Shown piece by piece: positions 1 through 11,539 of a stretch of DNA of 64,000 nucleotides; the stretch's first letter is position 1; each line of letters starts with the position of its first letter. Made by a program: the position numbers and the translations under genes. The notes beneath the pieces are model-generated. The model was not told where the DNA came from and did not search any database. It saw nothing but the letters and a program-made list of their open reading frames with translations. Source of the DNA: Acestrorhynchus altus (taxonomy: Eukaryota > Chordata > Actinopteri > Characiformes > Acestrorhynchidae); NCBI GenBank assembly GCA_034509495.1, contig CM067514.1:7590259-7654258 (forward strand), in the 5' to 3' direction.

Positions 1-616
1 CCTAGAACCTCGTCTCCTACAGAAATCACAGTCACCTCCTGGCCCATTTCCGAACATGTCTCTCATGCCTCGGTCATCTGGCTGTGCTAGGAGTCATTAC
101 CTTGATCCAAGCTGTTAATGTTTCACTTCATGGAGCACAGCATGCTCCTGCTTTGGTGAGTTCAGCAAAAAATACCAGACCTTAAATAGGGTTGAATGTA
201 ATCTACTGCAGGATAACTGGGTGGCCTCTGTGACAGGCTTCACCATTACTTTGCGTAGGACTTCAGGTATTACAGCAAATTACTGAACAGCTTAAGCCAG
301 ACTAATATCCCTTCATAAAGCTCAATTGAGCAGAACAGATGAGAGTAGGTAGTTAAAACAGACTAATCTGCTGATATTTCTGCCGAAACTGTGGATGAAG
401 TGCAAAAGAAAGATGAAGCATTGAAATTGAATCAGTCATTGTTAAGTGCTTCCCACAGAGTTCTGGATTTCAAATACAAATTATGTGAATGACAAAGTGT
501 CAAAACACAGAAGCAAATGAGAAGACATAGAAATCTCTAGTGATACACACCACATCAATTCTATGGTGCATTAGCACTGCTTCAGAACAAATCTGCACAA
601 GGTTTAATTTAATTGG
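1..616. other. left-edge intergenic or intronic DNA, no gene assigned
   Basis: No repeat or gene could be assigned with confidence. The first ~96 bases are open on the minus strand (reads ...PDDRGMRDMFGNGPGG...) after an AG, and also open on the plus strand until a stop near 90. Either could be a partial exon or chance; see findings. The rest is AT-rich with short ORFs only. Confidence 0.3.
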
Positions 617-1215
617 AGGCATCGTAGTCACCGCCGAGATCAACGATTTGTTGTCACGTGCCATAAGCCCACACATCATGGCGTCATGATGTGGGTGATT
701 TCATCACATTTGGTCTTCATTACAGGCACTTTGACAGCCCAATGTTATGTTAATGATGTCCACCCAGTGGCCCTACCTTTTCTGCATGCACACTTTGGTG
801 TGTTATTCCAACAGAACAACGTTCTCCCACATATTGCTGCCGTCTTTAGCGCTTAAGATACGATGCCGTGGCCCAACGCATCACCAGACCTATCCCTGAT
901 TGAAGACGTGTGGGATGCCATTGGACACACAATCAACACTCCACCCTACCACACAATCTGCAGGAACTGACAATTATCACAGAACACTATTAGGAACCTC
1001 TACAACTCCAAGCAGAAACATCTGGCCTGTTGTGTTATACCAGACACCATGCTGAGAGACACTACTTCTGTATGTGTAGCTCTTAAAATCTAGACTGATA
1101 TGGGCAATAGCCATAAAGGCTGGTAGCCTTTAACTTCCATCCCAACTGCATTGCAATCCAACACTTCCTTCTGGATGCAAGTCTTTTGTAATCTGAGATG
1201 GATTTGTTTTTTTTG
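617..1215 (+). mobile_element. degraded Tc1-like DNA transposon (C-terminal part)
   Basis: A decayed copy of the same Tc1/mariner-like family seen at 61619-62327. Shared stretches include the 'caggcactttgacagcccaa' type segment, the 'ccagacctatccctgattga' segment that encodes the SPDLSLIE block near the last catalytic acidic residue, and the 'aggaacctctacaactcca' segment. Its right end carries the 'ccttctggatgcaa' sequence adjoining the terminal repeat. Frames are broken by stops and indels, so it cannot make transposase. The left end is not clear. Confidence 0.75.
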
Positions 1216-2429
1216 TGAGCTATAAACTATACTGACCAACAGTAAAACAGTAGCTTTTATGAAATTGTGAACATGAATGAACTTCATGATATTCAAATCT
1301 TTTATGATATTTCAAATTTTTTAGAAGTACTAGAGTGATTGTGTGTGATTGAGACCCTTCAGAACCCTCATTCCTATCACCATCACTGTGAACAATTTAG
1401 TTTAACTAAGTATTTCCACACCGAGCACACTCTGAATGACTCTGAAGCATTCAATTAGGCAGGACTTACAGGAAAAACAAACATGGAATCCCTTTGACTG
1501 GAATCCTTCCAGGATTTCTGCTGATCCAGTCCAAGTTTCCTAATACAGGGGGTATCAGCCAAAACAGAGTTAGGGGTTTGCAACAGGGTAAAAAAAAATA
1601 ATCTCTGGATTTAGAGACTTCTCTTGTGAGAATGAGAACTGCACAGGGGAGGTGGAAAGAGCTGTGAAAGAAAAGTGTTCTAGAGTTATAGCTGCTGTTG
1701 CCATTTTTATCTGTAGAACAACTTTTAAGTTGTAAACCATTTAAATCCATATACTGTCACTGGCCAAAAAACATCTAAATCCACAATAGTAACTTTTTAG
1801 TAGAGGGTAGATGCATTTTTATCTTCTATTGCACACTGCCATGAAAAATTGTATTCTGTGTTTTGAACATGGTTTTGTTAATTTATGATGAAATTTTGTC
1901 TCAACGTAGAGAGCAATTATGTTCAACAAGAACAGCCAGAAAAAATGGGGAAAATTGAGTCTTACGGTAGCAATATGGAAATAAAAAGTGACATTCGTTC
2001 AGCAGCAGATAAACAACCCTGGTTATAATGGATCAACAGCCACGGGCTATAAGAGCACAGCTGGTTAGCGTGAGGCCACTGGCTCTATAAAGCATTCACT
2101 CAGTCAGGTCTCTGTTTAGGTGGCCAAACAGTCTGTTTACAAAATGACATTGAGGATGAAACTTGATGACTAGGAACACATAACTAGTGATGTTTTTTCT
2201 AACAGTAGAGGCAAAAAAACAGCAAAATGGCAAACTAACCGCTTATAAATATGTATACAGGTAATATGAAGGTACTGCACTGCACTATAGAGCAGGTTTA
2301 TTACTTTATGATACAGACAATAAAATCCAAATAATCCAAAAGCAATAATGGCCTGGATTATCCAACCAGTTTAGCAACAAATATGCCAATGTAGCACTGG
2401 TTTAAAGGCTTGAACAGTGCTCTCACCAC
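1216..2429. other. intergenic, nothing recognised
   Basis: AT-rich sequence without a convincing coding frame, splice pair, tRNA or recognisable repeat. Small ORFs here lack any family resemblance I can name. Confidence 0.4.
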
Positions 2430-2720
2430 CTTTCAGGACCCAAGCCAGTGTTTACCCTGGTTTTTGGATGGACTCTGTCACACTCTCCTTTGGCTTGTAA
2501 ACTCTCTACTCTTCCAATTCCTCATTTCATTGGTTTACCACCGATGAATGATAAGATGAAGACTGACTCAGCCATTCCGACGTCTCTGTATGTAGTAGCT
2601 CTTATATTGCCATTCTATTTATATCAGCACCTCAATTGCTCGGGTCAGCAGCAGATGTCGATTCCTTTTTCATAGGTGGTGCATTTGACAGAAGTATGTA
2701 AAGACACACCAGCACATTGA
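2430..2720 (+). repeat. dispersed repeat, copy 1 of 2 (unnamed)
   Basis: About 290 bp that aligns by eye with 58479-58745. Shared blocks include 'cacctttcag', 'ggatggactctgtcac', 'ctctccttt', the 'gtaaagacac / ataaagacgt' end and spacing between them. No terminal repeats or coding frame are evident, so the class is unknown. It is probably an old interspersed element. Confidence 0.6.
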
Positions 2721-5509
2721 TGTATTTGAATTTTTTTTTTGTTCCCTCCCCACTCAGGTACAGAGGGTATGTATGTGAGATCACAGTCAGTCATCACAAG
2801 TCACTGTGGTCATAGTGTGAAATGCACATCAAAATGGGTAAAAACGGTTGAGATTGACTGTACAAATAGGTTCAGAAAGAATTCAGAGCCATTCTTTAAC
2901 AGACGAGGAACAGAGAAGCAACTGGATTGCTATAATTCACAGAAACAACTTAAGTCCTGACTCAGAAACATGGACTGGGAGTTACAGTTTTTTGTCAGGT
3001 TTGCTTGATTTTAGTGAAAAATCATACCTTAATGTATACAGATACTGTACACACTGCATCAGTTAATAATTTACCATCTTCATTTATCTGCCATGGAACT
3101 AACTGATGAGTCAGCATTTATTTAAAACCATCCATGATGATGAAGCCTGTGTTGTGTTCTGTACAAAGGAGGGTGGTAAGACAATGTTAGGCAGCCAAAC
3201 AAACAGGTTTCTTTAAAAATGGGGTAATGTTACTCCACAGAGCCAGGTCAGATAACTTTGTATGTTCATTATACTTGGAAGATAAAGATTGCAATGACCA
3301 TAATATTTTATATATAAATATATTAAAAAATCTTTACTTTGATGGTAACAAAGGAGAGATATTCTAGATCTTTAGGTGTTCGAGCTTTGCTTGGTGTATT
3401 TCCCAAGCATCAAAATAAAGCTCAATGTCAGGAAACCTGATTTCTGGCTGCATATCGATGCCCAGGGACCATTGGTTCATTGGTAATTTGAAAAGAACGT
3501 TGTCAAGTCCAACTGCTTTTAACTGGAGCAGATAATTGCTTGTTCCACTCCCAGGTTGGCCATGTTCCCTAATAAGTGCAGCAATGCTGCAGAATGTTTT
3601 TCCACTTAGGGGGCGTGTTCAGGCCATTTCATAGACATTTTCACAATGCACGATATTCTGACAGACAAAATGCACACGAGCAGCAAATTCTTAAAAACTG
3701 TTAGAAACGTTGATGTCAATATTTAAAGTTGACACCTTTTTAAAACTGATTTTTATGAATTAACTCGTTCGATTTCTAAAACACTTAAAACACCTTAATA
3801 CCAGTACGTAATTCCTGCGTGCATCAAGTCAGCCTTTTCTGGCTTCAGTCATCTGTCAGCTCCATTCAGTGAGGCCGTTTAGAAGTAGCGTAGAGTTTCT
3901 AGCTAGGTTTCTAGAATAGGTTTCTAGATTTGGACATCAGAAAAAGAACAATGGTCAAACTGACTGTCTTTCACATAATAAGGTTACGAATGTTATTCGT
4001 CTACGTTTCCAGATTTAAGTCTCAATTGTGGCTGCAACGGATTAGGGGAGCTTTTCCATCTTAAACTTTAAAGACAGAATGAGTTCAACTTTCCAGACAT
4101 TCTGAAATAAAACCCACATTCCCACTGGCAACAATGAGTTCAACCGAAATGAGAGTGAAAGTGAGCATTTATTACAGCCTCAGCAAAAAAACACAAGACA
4201 TTAAAAAAAAAAAAAAAAACGCGAGCAGCCCAAACCAACTACAGCTAAATTACAATTACCATAATGCAATGCTTTCCAAAGCCCTAACATTCCCAGACTA
4301 TATCGATATGAATTATGAAGTGACTCTACTGGACAACTGTTCTATAAATTGCTTTTTGATTAATAGTCCATTTTTAATAGTCATTAGTGGCTACCCTATT
4401 TAACACACTGATTTCTGCTAAAATGTGCTGCATATCATTTAACAACAAGACTAATTATTATATAGTTATAAGTATTCTGTGTACCTTGATAAACATTTAT
4501 CATGACACAATAAAATTGTCATACTGCTAAACAACTGAATTGCACACTTCATACTTTAAAACCAAGAGCTTAACAAAGCAAAGCAATCAACAATTAGTGA
4601 TTGAAAGGATTTGCATAATTTCCAACTGCATCAGATAATTTTTGTCAGGTTGTTTGTTCTGTACAGAATTTTTTTTCAGGTTCATTTGGATGTCATTGTC
4701 CCATTGTCCCTGCCTCCCACCCTCCTGCCCACTCCTGTTGCAAAATGGGATACAAATTGCAATAAAATTTGATCACAAAAAATTTGTTCTCCCACTGGTG
4801 AAAAGAATCATCCAATTTAAACCAGATAGAGACTCAACACCACACAGACAGAACATGACCAGACTTGTCTACCTGCACTGACGCTTTCTTATCACATTCA
4901 TTGGGGACAAGTAGAAAAAAACGAGTTTAATTTCCCTCTGAATTTTACAGCTATCCCACACTTCAACAACACCAGCCCAGACATCATCGTTCCTGACATT
5001 TCCATGGGAGAAATGACTCAAGTGTCACGCAAGGCAAACTGTCCAATCTCCAACATGTCTGAGAAAGTTTTCACACACACAAAGTTATTCACATTTATTC
5101 ACATCCTGAGTCATACAAAAACAAGTTTTTTCTGTTCATCACAGTGACGTGGCCTAAATTACACGCATAAGCCACTGCTTCAATATTTCACTGTCTTCAC
5201 AAGGTCATTCATCCCACTATTTCAAGTCATACTGCCAAACAGGCACCATCTTATTATCTTACAAAAAGGTTAGCTCTGTGGGAAACAGCTGATCAACAGT
5301 ATTGTCAGCAAGACAAAGTCTTAGTAATTAATACCTGTGTCTGCCCAGCAGCGACTTCAATTCAAATCAAGCCATGGACACTTTAAATATAACTTCATAA
5401 TGACTGTCGTTTTACCAGCCCATTTTCAGCTATTGTGCTCCCAGGAAATAAACCTGACTTCAGGCCAATCACTGAGCTTGTGCTTCAAGGCAGCAACAGT
5501 ACATCAGTG
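2721..5509. other. intergenic, nothing recognised
   Basis: AT-rich DNA with a poly-A run near 4202-4219. No convincing exon, RNA gene or repeat family was seen. The open frames of 70-90 codons have no recognisable domains and no supporting splice sites. Confidence 0.4.
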
Positions 5510-5690
5510 TAAAGCAGGGGTGTTAATCCAGGTCAAAAACGGGACGATGGGGCTACAGGTTTTCATTCCAGCCTAATGGAAGCTCATATGATCTGCTGAA
5601 GACTGACTAATTGATTAGGTTTATGGAATCAGGTGTTGCTGCTGGATGTTCAGAGTGAAAACCTGATTTTAGTACACAGTGGTATGAAAA
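5510..5690. mobile_element. fold-back MITE-like element
   Basis: Begins 'caggggtgttaatccaggtc' and contains 'ggctacaggttttcattcca', with a related inverted segment towards its right end ('gagtgaaaacctgatttt'). This organisation and wording resemble the 19312-19486 element, which has clear inverted ends. Non-coding. The right boundary is approximate. Confidence 0.5.
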
Positions 5691-6948
5691 TAGTGATAAT
5701 CATACCATGTTTACTTGTTTAATAGCAGCAGAGGTGTTACCAGGACTTATCTGAGGTGGAAAGGGTCTCGGGGTGGTCACACTTGCAATTTTAACCTACT
5801 TTCTGGTAACAATCTTGGATATTAGATAAAAAAGCCTGACTAAACTGTAAGCTGTTGAAACATCAAGTGAAGTGGTTCATTGACAAGAACAACCAAACAC
5901 TCCGTCATCAAAATAAATCATCAATGGTGAGTGTGTCAACATGCACTCAATAACATGAATACTGACAAAAAATAGATTGTCAGTAATCTGATCAATGTAT
6001 TCACACACACTTGGGTAATCAGATAAAATTGACATGTTGCTGAGATAAAAGTTGGCATGAGTTAATTGCACAAAAGAAGGGTGGGAGGAAGTAGAGTCCC
6101 TGGTGGCAGTGCTGACGCACTGGTCTCTTTAGAAAACAGCAAGTAATCAGAGTAAACTGTATACATGTGCTTAGAAATCTGATTACCGAGCTAAAATCCA
6201 GCAGCCTATCTGGACCCGACTCCAATCTAGGAAATCAGTGCATGTTCCTCATGTTACAAGACATAAATCATCAGTTCACTGCAGAAACGAGATTAAGATT
6301 ATTGAAATCATGCAAACACACTACTGGATGATACCCCGTCCTCTCCACATCAAACCTGCTTACCATTAAATAGATCAAGACTGAAATCATAGTAGTTCCC
6401 ACCAAGGGACATTCTGAGAGCCCAGTCAACGCCAGTTCAGCGTGAGGGACCGATTCCCTGTTCATCAAGTCTGACAGAGCTCCTGGAACAGACTTAAACT
6501 GGTCAACTGTGGTTCCTATCATGAAGTCTATTTCACTCCCAGCTTCAAAAAATAAATACTATTAAATTACTACTAAAATGAATTAAGTTTATATTTATAA
6601 ATCAACAATTAATAATTTATCATTTCTATTTTAGATGAATAAATGTTTTAGACATATATTTATATTATATTAATCATGTTCTTCTAAACAAAATGCCCTT
6701 ATTAACAATGAGTATAGAGTCCATTCCCACCATAAACAACCATGACTTAACTACTGTTTGAATGCAGTCTACCATCAAATCAAAGACGCTATGTTCTCAC
6801 AGCAGCCCTGCTGAGTAAACACAGATGCTGACACACACCCATGCTGTTGTGAAAATATTAATAAAGCGTTTCCTGGTGTGATTAATTATGAGAGTCTTGC
6901 TGCAAAAACACAGAACAGCATTAATTATACATGAATATTAGGTTAGAG
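5691..6948. other. intergenic/intronic with a probable old repeat
   Basis: AT-rich. The 6075-6250 stretch, with 'cagcagcctatctggacccg', reads like an interspersed fish repeat I have seen before but cannot name. The rest shows no gene. Confidence 0.35.
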
Positions 6949-7099
6949 GCTGAAAATCCAGGTCCGGAAAATTTTATCCGCTCCAGGATTTTGCTCCGAC
7001 CGACCGGGCGGCTGTGTAATGCGCAGGCGCAGAAGAGTCTCTCCGCCGGTCGGCGACAAAAACGGAGCGCAGTAAATTTTCCGGACCTGGATTTTCCTT
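6949..7099. repeat. palindromic element with NRF1-like core, copy 1
   Basis: Inverted arms 6952-6974 and 7074-7096 are perfectly complementary over 23 bp (key sequence ccaggtccggaaaa). Weaker pairing continues inward over about 30 further bases. The unpaired centre carries TGCGCAGGCGCA at 7020-7031, one base from the NRF1 consensus. A second copy with different but again self-complementary arms lies at 44058-44210. No target-site duplication is visible. It could be a small non-autonomous transposon, a regulatory palindrome, or both. Confidence 0.8.
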
Positions 7100-7199
7100 C
7101 TCTACTACCTTCCACGGTAAACGATACTTCCGAACATCCCACCATCAGCCAGCTTGGATTAATGGCTGGAATTTAGTTCAGGATACAAACCACACTGTT

Positions 7200-7740
7200 C
7201 ACATCGGAGCTTAAACCACATTTATTCCCAAAACACTTCAGCCTCACAACACAAACCGGCCAGTTAACTGTTCCTACGGTTACCGCGGTGTTTACGGCGT
7301 TTAGGTAACAGAAAGTGTGGTTAACAGTGCACGCACAAGTTGAATTAAAGCTACAGTCTTCGGTGTGCTTTTATCATTTGTTCCCCGACTGTACGGACTC
7401 CGTCTATCTGAGCACAAACAACAAACAGTCCAAAGAGAAGAAATAAAGCTGTTCAGCCCGGATTCTCCAAAACACCGCTGAGTGGAGCCTTTTACCCCTT
7501 CAGCGGCACGGCTGTCAAACTACTGCCGGCAGCAGTCCCGCCCGAACTACCCCGAATCAGCCGCTCACCTGGGACTTTCGGCTTAAAATCCTCCGTTTGT
7601 CAGCGGGTCGTTTTCATTGCCCGACTACAGTTTGGCAAACGACCATCCAACACGAGCTGAGCCGTTACCGTAATGAACCACGTAGAGCGTTTCGCGCGCA
7701 TTATTTAAATCTACCGTAACGGTTAGAGGTTACGCCCCTC
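7200..7740 (-). promoter_or_regulatory. CpG-rich region with possible first exon of a leftward gene
   Basis: This stretch has many more CpG dinucleotides than its surroundings. On the minus strand a strong splice donor (CCCAG|GTGAGC) sits at 7569/7568, so a non-coding first exon of roughly 7569-7700 is plausible. No coding exon of such a gene is certain in the window; its body would lie to the left. Alternatively it is an orphan CpG island. Confidence 0.4.
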
Positions 7741-7754
7741 CCTGAAAACACGCT

Positions 7755-8112
7755 CTACTCAACTCAACTCAGATCAGTTCAACTAAACTCAATTCAATTC
7801 AGTTCAACTCAATTCAACCCAATTCAGCTTAATTCAACTTAACTCAGTTCAACAAAATTAAACTAAGTTTAACGCCATTAAACTCAGTTCAATTCAACTC
7901 AATTTAACTCAAGTCAACTCAATTCAAATCATTTCAAATAAACTCAATTTAACTCTATTCAACTCAGTTCAATTCAGCTAAATTAAATTCAACTCAGTTC
8001 AGCTCAATTCAATTCAACTCAGTTCAATTAAACTTAACTCAGTGCTATTCAACTTAATTCAACTATACTCAATTCACTCCAACTCAACTCAACTTAATTC
8101 AACTCAACTCAG
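7755..8112. repeat. degenerate pentanucleotide array (AACTC/AATTC)n
   Basis: About 350 bp made almost entirely of five-base words aactc, aattc, agttc and close variants. No reading frame survives. Its divergence suggests an old array rather than a recently expanded one. Confidence 0.9.
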
Positions 8113-8286
8113 GTTGGCTTTAGTGGCATGACTGTTCTAGTAACAATGTTACCAAAGCATAGAAATATTACAACAGAAGGTATTATTAATATTAACAACA
8201 ATAGGAATAGTAATACAATAACATAAATGAAAGCAGATAATAATATAACAAGATACTAATAATTAATAATTATATAATAATAAATA

Positions 8287-9283
8287 GGAGCAAGAGCCTG
8301 GTGCGCATTGCCAGCAGTAAATCGGGCCTGTTCCCGGTGCATGTTGGACTCCGGCAGGGCTGCCCTTTGTCACCGGTTCTGTTCATAACCTTTATGGACA
8401 GAATTTCTAGGCGCAGCCAGGGGCCGGAGGGGGTCCAGTTTGGGAACCACAGGATATCATCTCTGCTTTTTGCGGATGATGTTGTCCTGATGGCTTCTTC
8501 AGGCCAGGACCTTCAGCAGGCACTGGAGTGGTTCGTAGCTGAGTGTGAAGTGGCTGGGATGCGAATCAGCACCTCCAAATCTGAGGCCATGGTTCTCGAC
8601 CGGAAAAGGGTGGCTTGCCCTCTCCAGATCGGTGGAGTTGTCCTGCCCCAAGTGGAGGAGTTCAAGTATCTCGGGGTCTTGTTCACGAGTGGGGGTGAGA
8701 AGGAGCGTGAGATTGACAGACGGATCGGTGCTGCCGCCGCAGTCATGCGGTCGGTGTACCGGTCCGTCGTGGTGAAGAAGGAGCTGAGCCGAAAGGCGAA
8801 GCTCTTGATTTACTGGTCAATCTACGTTCCCACCCTCACCTATGGCCATGAACTGTGGGTAATGACCGAAAGGACAAGATCGCGGATACAAGCGGGCGAA
8901 ATGTGTTTCCTCCGCAGGGTGGCCGGGCGCTCCCTTAGAGATAGGGTGAGATCCTCGGCTACCCGGGAGGAGCTCGGAGTAGAGCCACTGCTCCTCTACA
9001 TCAAGAGGAACCAGTTGAGGTGGCTCGGGCATCTGTTTCGGATGCCCCCTGGGCGTCTCCCTGGGGGGGTGTTCCAGGCACGTCCTACCGGGAGGAGACC
9101 GCGGGGTAGACCCAGGACACGCTGGAGGGACTATGTCTCTCGGCTGGCCTGGGAACGCCTCGGGGTCCCTCCTGGGGAGCTGGCTGAGGTGTCGGGGGAG
9201 AGGGAAGTCTGGGCTTCCCTGCTTAGACTGCTGCCCCCGCGACCCGGCCCCGGATAAGTGGAAGAAGATGGATGGATGGATGG
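8287..9283 (+). mobile_element. 5'-truncated non-LTR retrotransposon (LINE), RTE/Rex3-like
   Basis: The insert is GC-rich in AT-rich flanks and carries an open reverse-transcriptase frame (8301-9257). Visible RT features are the RQGCPLSP block and the FADD catalytic box about 57 residues in. A C-terminal region with GHLFRMPPGRLPGG follows. The endonuclease and N-terminal RT are missing, as expected for 5' truncation. It ends in a (GATG)n tail and is flanked by a 13-bp direct repeat ATAATAATAAATA (8274-8286 and 9284-9296), a likely target-site duplication. The intact frame suggests a fairly recent insertion. The tail fits Rex3/RTE, but the clade is an inference. Confidence 0.85.
8301..9257 (+). 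CDS. reverse transcriptase fragment of the LINE
   Basis: About 318 codons with no internal stop, ending at a TAA just before the (GATG)n tail. It contains the RT palm motif FADD plus thumb and C-terminal segments, but no apurinic endonuclease and no natural start, because the element is truncated (the frame is open back to the insertion edge). It is unlikely to be expressed as a functional enzyme. This is a transposon frame, not a host gene. Confidence 0.85.
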   Translation: MRIASSKSGLFPVHVGLRQGCPLSPVLFITFMDRISRRSQGPEGVQFGNHRISSLLFADDVVLMASSGQDLQQALEWFVAECEVAGMRISTSKSEAMVLDRKRVACPLQIGGVVLPQVEEFKYLGVLFTSGGEKEREIDRRIGAAAAVMRSVYRSVVVKKELSRKAKLLIYWSIYVPTLTYGHELWVMTERTRSRIQAGEMCFLRRVAGRSLRDRVRSSATREELGVEPLLLYIKRNQLRWLGHLFRMPPGRLPGGVFQARPTGRRPRGRPRTRWRDYVSRLAWERLGVPPGELAEVSGEREVWASLLRLLPPRPGPG

Positions 9284-9296
9284 ATAATAATAAATA

Positions 9297-10129
9297 ATTA
9301 AGATAATAATAAATAATAAGATAAATAAAACAAGTCTACTACTATCTCAGTCTAGACTAGGACTGGTTTTATGGTTTAACTTTTAGAACTATTTTTAGGA
9401 GTTAGTCACACATGACAGATATTGCGACTAAAATCTAAAGTCTTTGTTTGAGATATTTAAAAAATTCACAGATTCTATGTTTATTTATTGTGCACTTATA
9501 AAGACTAAAAAAAAACTTTACATCTCAGAAATCCTGTTGGAAATTGATCACCCAGAGTGTTTTTAATCTGAAAATGCTCAGGTAATTTTGATGAGTTTTC
9601 ATAGATTGACAAAAATATTTTAATAACAGGTTCTTTAAAATTCTTGACAGTGGTCCAAATAAAATATAATTATTGTTGTATTATTTATATTGTCTATTAT
9701 CCTGTCTCACAAGTTTTCTTCTGAAATTTGAACAGTATTTTAGCAAAAAAAAAATGGGGGAGCAAACAGCCCCTGCCTTCTCATTTCCTCTATAATCTAC
9801 TATCCGGGCTGTTGATGTCATTAGCCCCACCCCCTCTTGCTGATCAGTCGGAGTCTGCATGCAGGTTGAGCATGTACATGTGGGCAGAGCATAGAGAGAT
9901 GGACAGAACACTGGAAGGCACTTTTGGCATTTAAACCAGGATTTAATGTGGTTTTCTGAGTTGGATCACTTGCTGATAACTCATTTCACAATGATATCAC
10001 CACAATGGTTAAATCTAGGGTAAGTCTAGTGTAAGGTTACTCTGATCTTGAGTTATGAAACCTTGAAAACAGAAGGTGCGGTTCTCAGGTTCTAAGAGTT
10101 AAGAGGATGGACAACACATTGAAGCCCAT
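9297..10129. other. intergenic, nothing recognised
   Basis: AT-rich sequence with no supported gene or named repeat. Confidence 0.4.
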
Positions 10130-10700
10130 TTTCAAGCCAAAATATTGAGAAACTAAGTCATATTAATTGAATAAAAAGTTATGATAATGACAGAGTAAGA
10201 GATATTCATATTCATAATTTTAAGACAGGAAGTAATAATGGGATGCTAAGGCAGGGGTAGGCAGCTCTGGTCCTGGAATGACAGCTCCCTGATGTCAGGT
10301 TCCCTCCTATTAAACCTTAAAATTAACGAGTGATTTGAATCAAGTGGGCTTGAGCAGGGACTGTGGTTGCCTACCCCTATATTTAGTCATAATAATGAGA
10401 AACTGAGTCATACTGATAATGATAATGTTATAATGATGAGACCACAAGCTATAATAATGACAAACCAAGCTAAGTCATAATAGTGAGATACTAAATCATA
10501 GTGAGATATTAAGTCAAAATAATGAGACAATAAATCATAATAATGAGATACTATTCATAATTATGAGAGAGGAAATAATAATTATTGGATACTAAATAAT
10601 TATGATATATGAAGTCATACTAACAAGATCATAATTGAGACTTTCTCCATTTTTGCTTAATAATTATGACTTTACAATTTAATTTTTATGACTTATTATC
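10130..10700. repeat. degenerate ~20-bp tandem repeat (cataataatgagatacta type)
   Basis: Repeated words of the form 'aagtcataataatgagatac' recur with variation, and an inverted section ('aataattatgacttt') lies at the right end. A separate MITE is embedded at 10253-10378. The array is heavily diverged and non-coding. Confidence 0.65.
10253..10378. mobile_element. short MITE with hAT-like termini
   Basis: Ends are inverted: 'caggggtaggcagctctggt' at the left and '...ggttgcctacccctat' at the right. It is about 125 bp and non-coding. The CAGGGGT-type terminus resembles hAT non-autonomous elements. No clear 8-bp target duplication was found. Confidence 0.6.
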
Positions 10701-11539
10701 TAATTGATATTATCATAGCTAATTTTTATAAACACATTGTTGGACCATTCATTTTCTCCAAGTGGTGAAAATGGGCTTCCATACCTGCATGTCTACATAT
10801 GTTTAGGAGAAGTTTTATTATCAGGTTGTGTCTTCATAGAGCACATTAAAATTCTAATTCAAAGCTCAGGTGCATTTAATTTGTTAATTAATTCCTAAAA
10901 ATAACTGAATGAAGATCACTTCAAAGAAAATGATAAGCTCTTTGACTGAGGAAGCCCTAATGCCCTCTTTGTGGTTCTTCAATACATTTTAATAAGCTAA
11001 CAGGACATGACTATCAATATATAAATAATGAGAGCTAACAAAAGAGATTAGAGATTATTTTGCTTCCAAATACATCAGCACTGGGCATCTGTTGAGTGGC
11101 AGGTGTACACATAAATAACATTTGTTGATGGCCTTGTGAACTGTATGATGATTTCTGTGTCTCTCAGTCATTTGGTGGTTAATTGTAGACCTCAGAGTGA
11201 GCCATTGATCAGTAAAAAAGACACTGTGTTTGGGCAAAGCGTTAGCAAATGGCTTATTGGCACTAACAGAAAAGCTGCTTCACTCATCAATGCATGATCC
11301 ATTGTCCTTGTGATGCCCTGAAACATAACATTTTGCCATGCTAAATAGCTTGATGAATGAAAAGAAATAGAAAGACTCAAATTGAAAGGTCAAAAGGGAC
11401 AAAACACAGGAGATGGAAAACAGTGTGATGACATACAGTATATGTTAGTTCACTGTAATGTTAAAATAATAAAATGATAGTCGAACAAAAAGTTACAAAG
11501 GTCAAAGCAAGGGGATATAACAATCTACTAATGGAGAGG
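10701..11539. other. intergenic, nothing recognised
   Basis: AT-rich, with no supported gene or named repeat. Confidence 0.4.
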
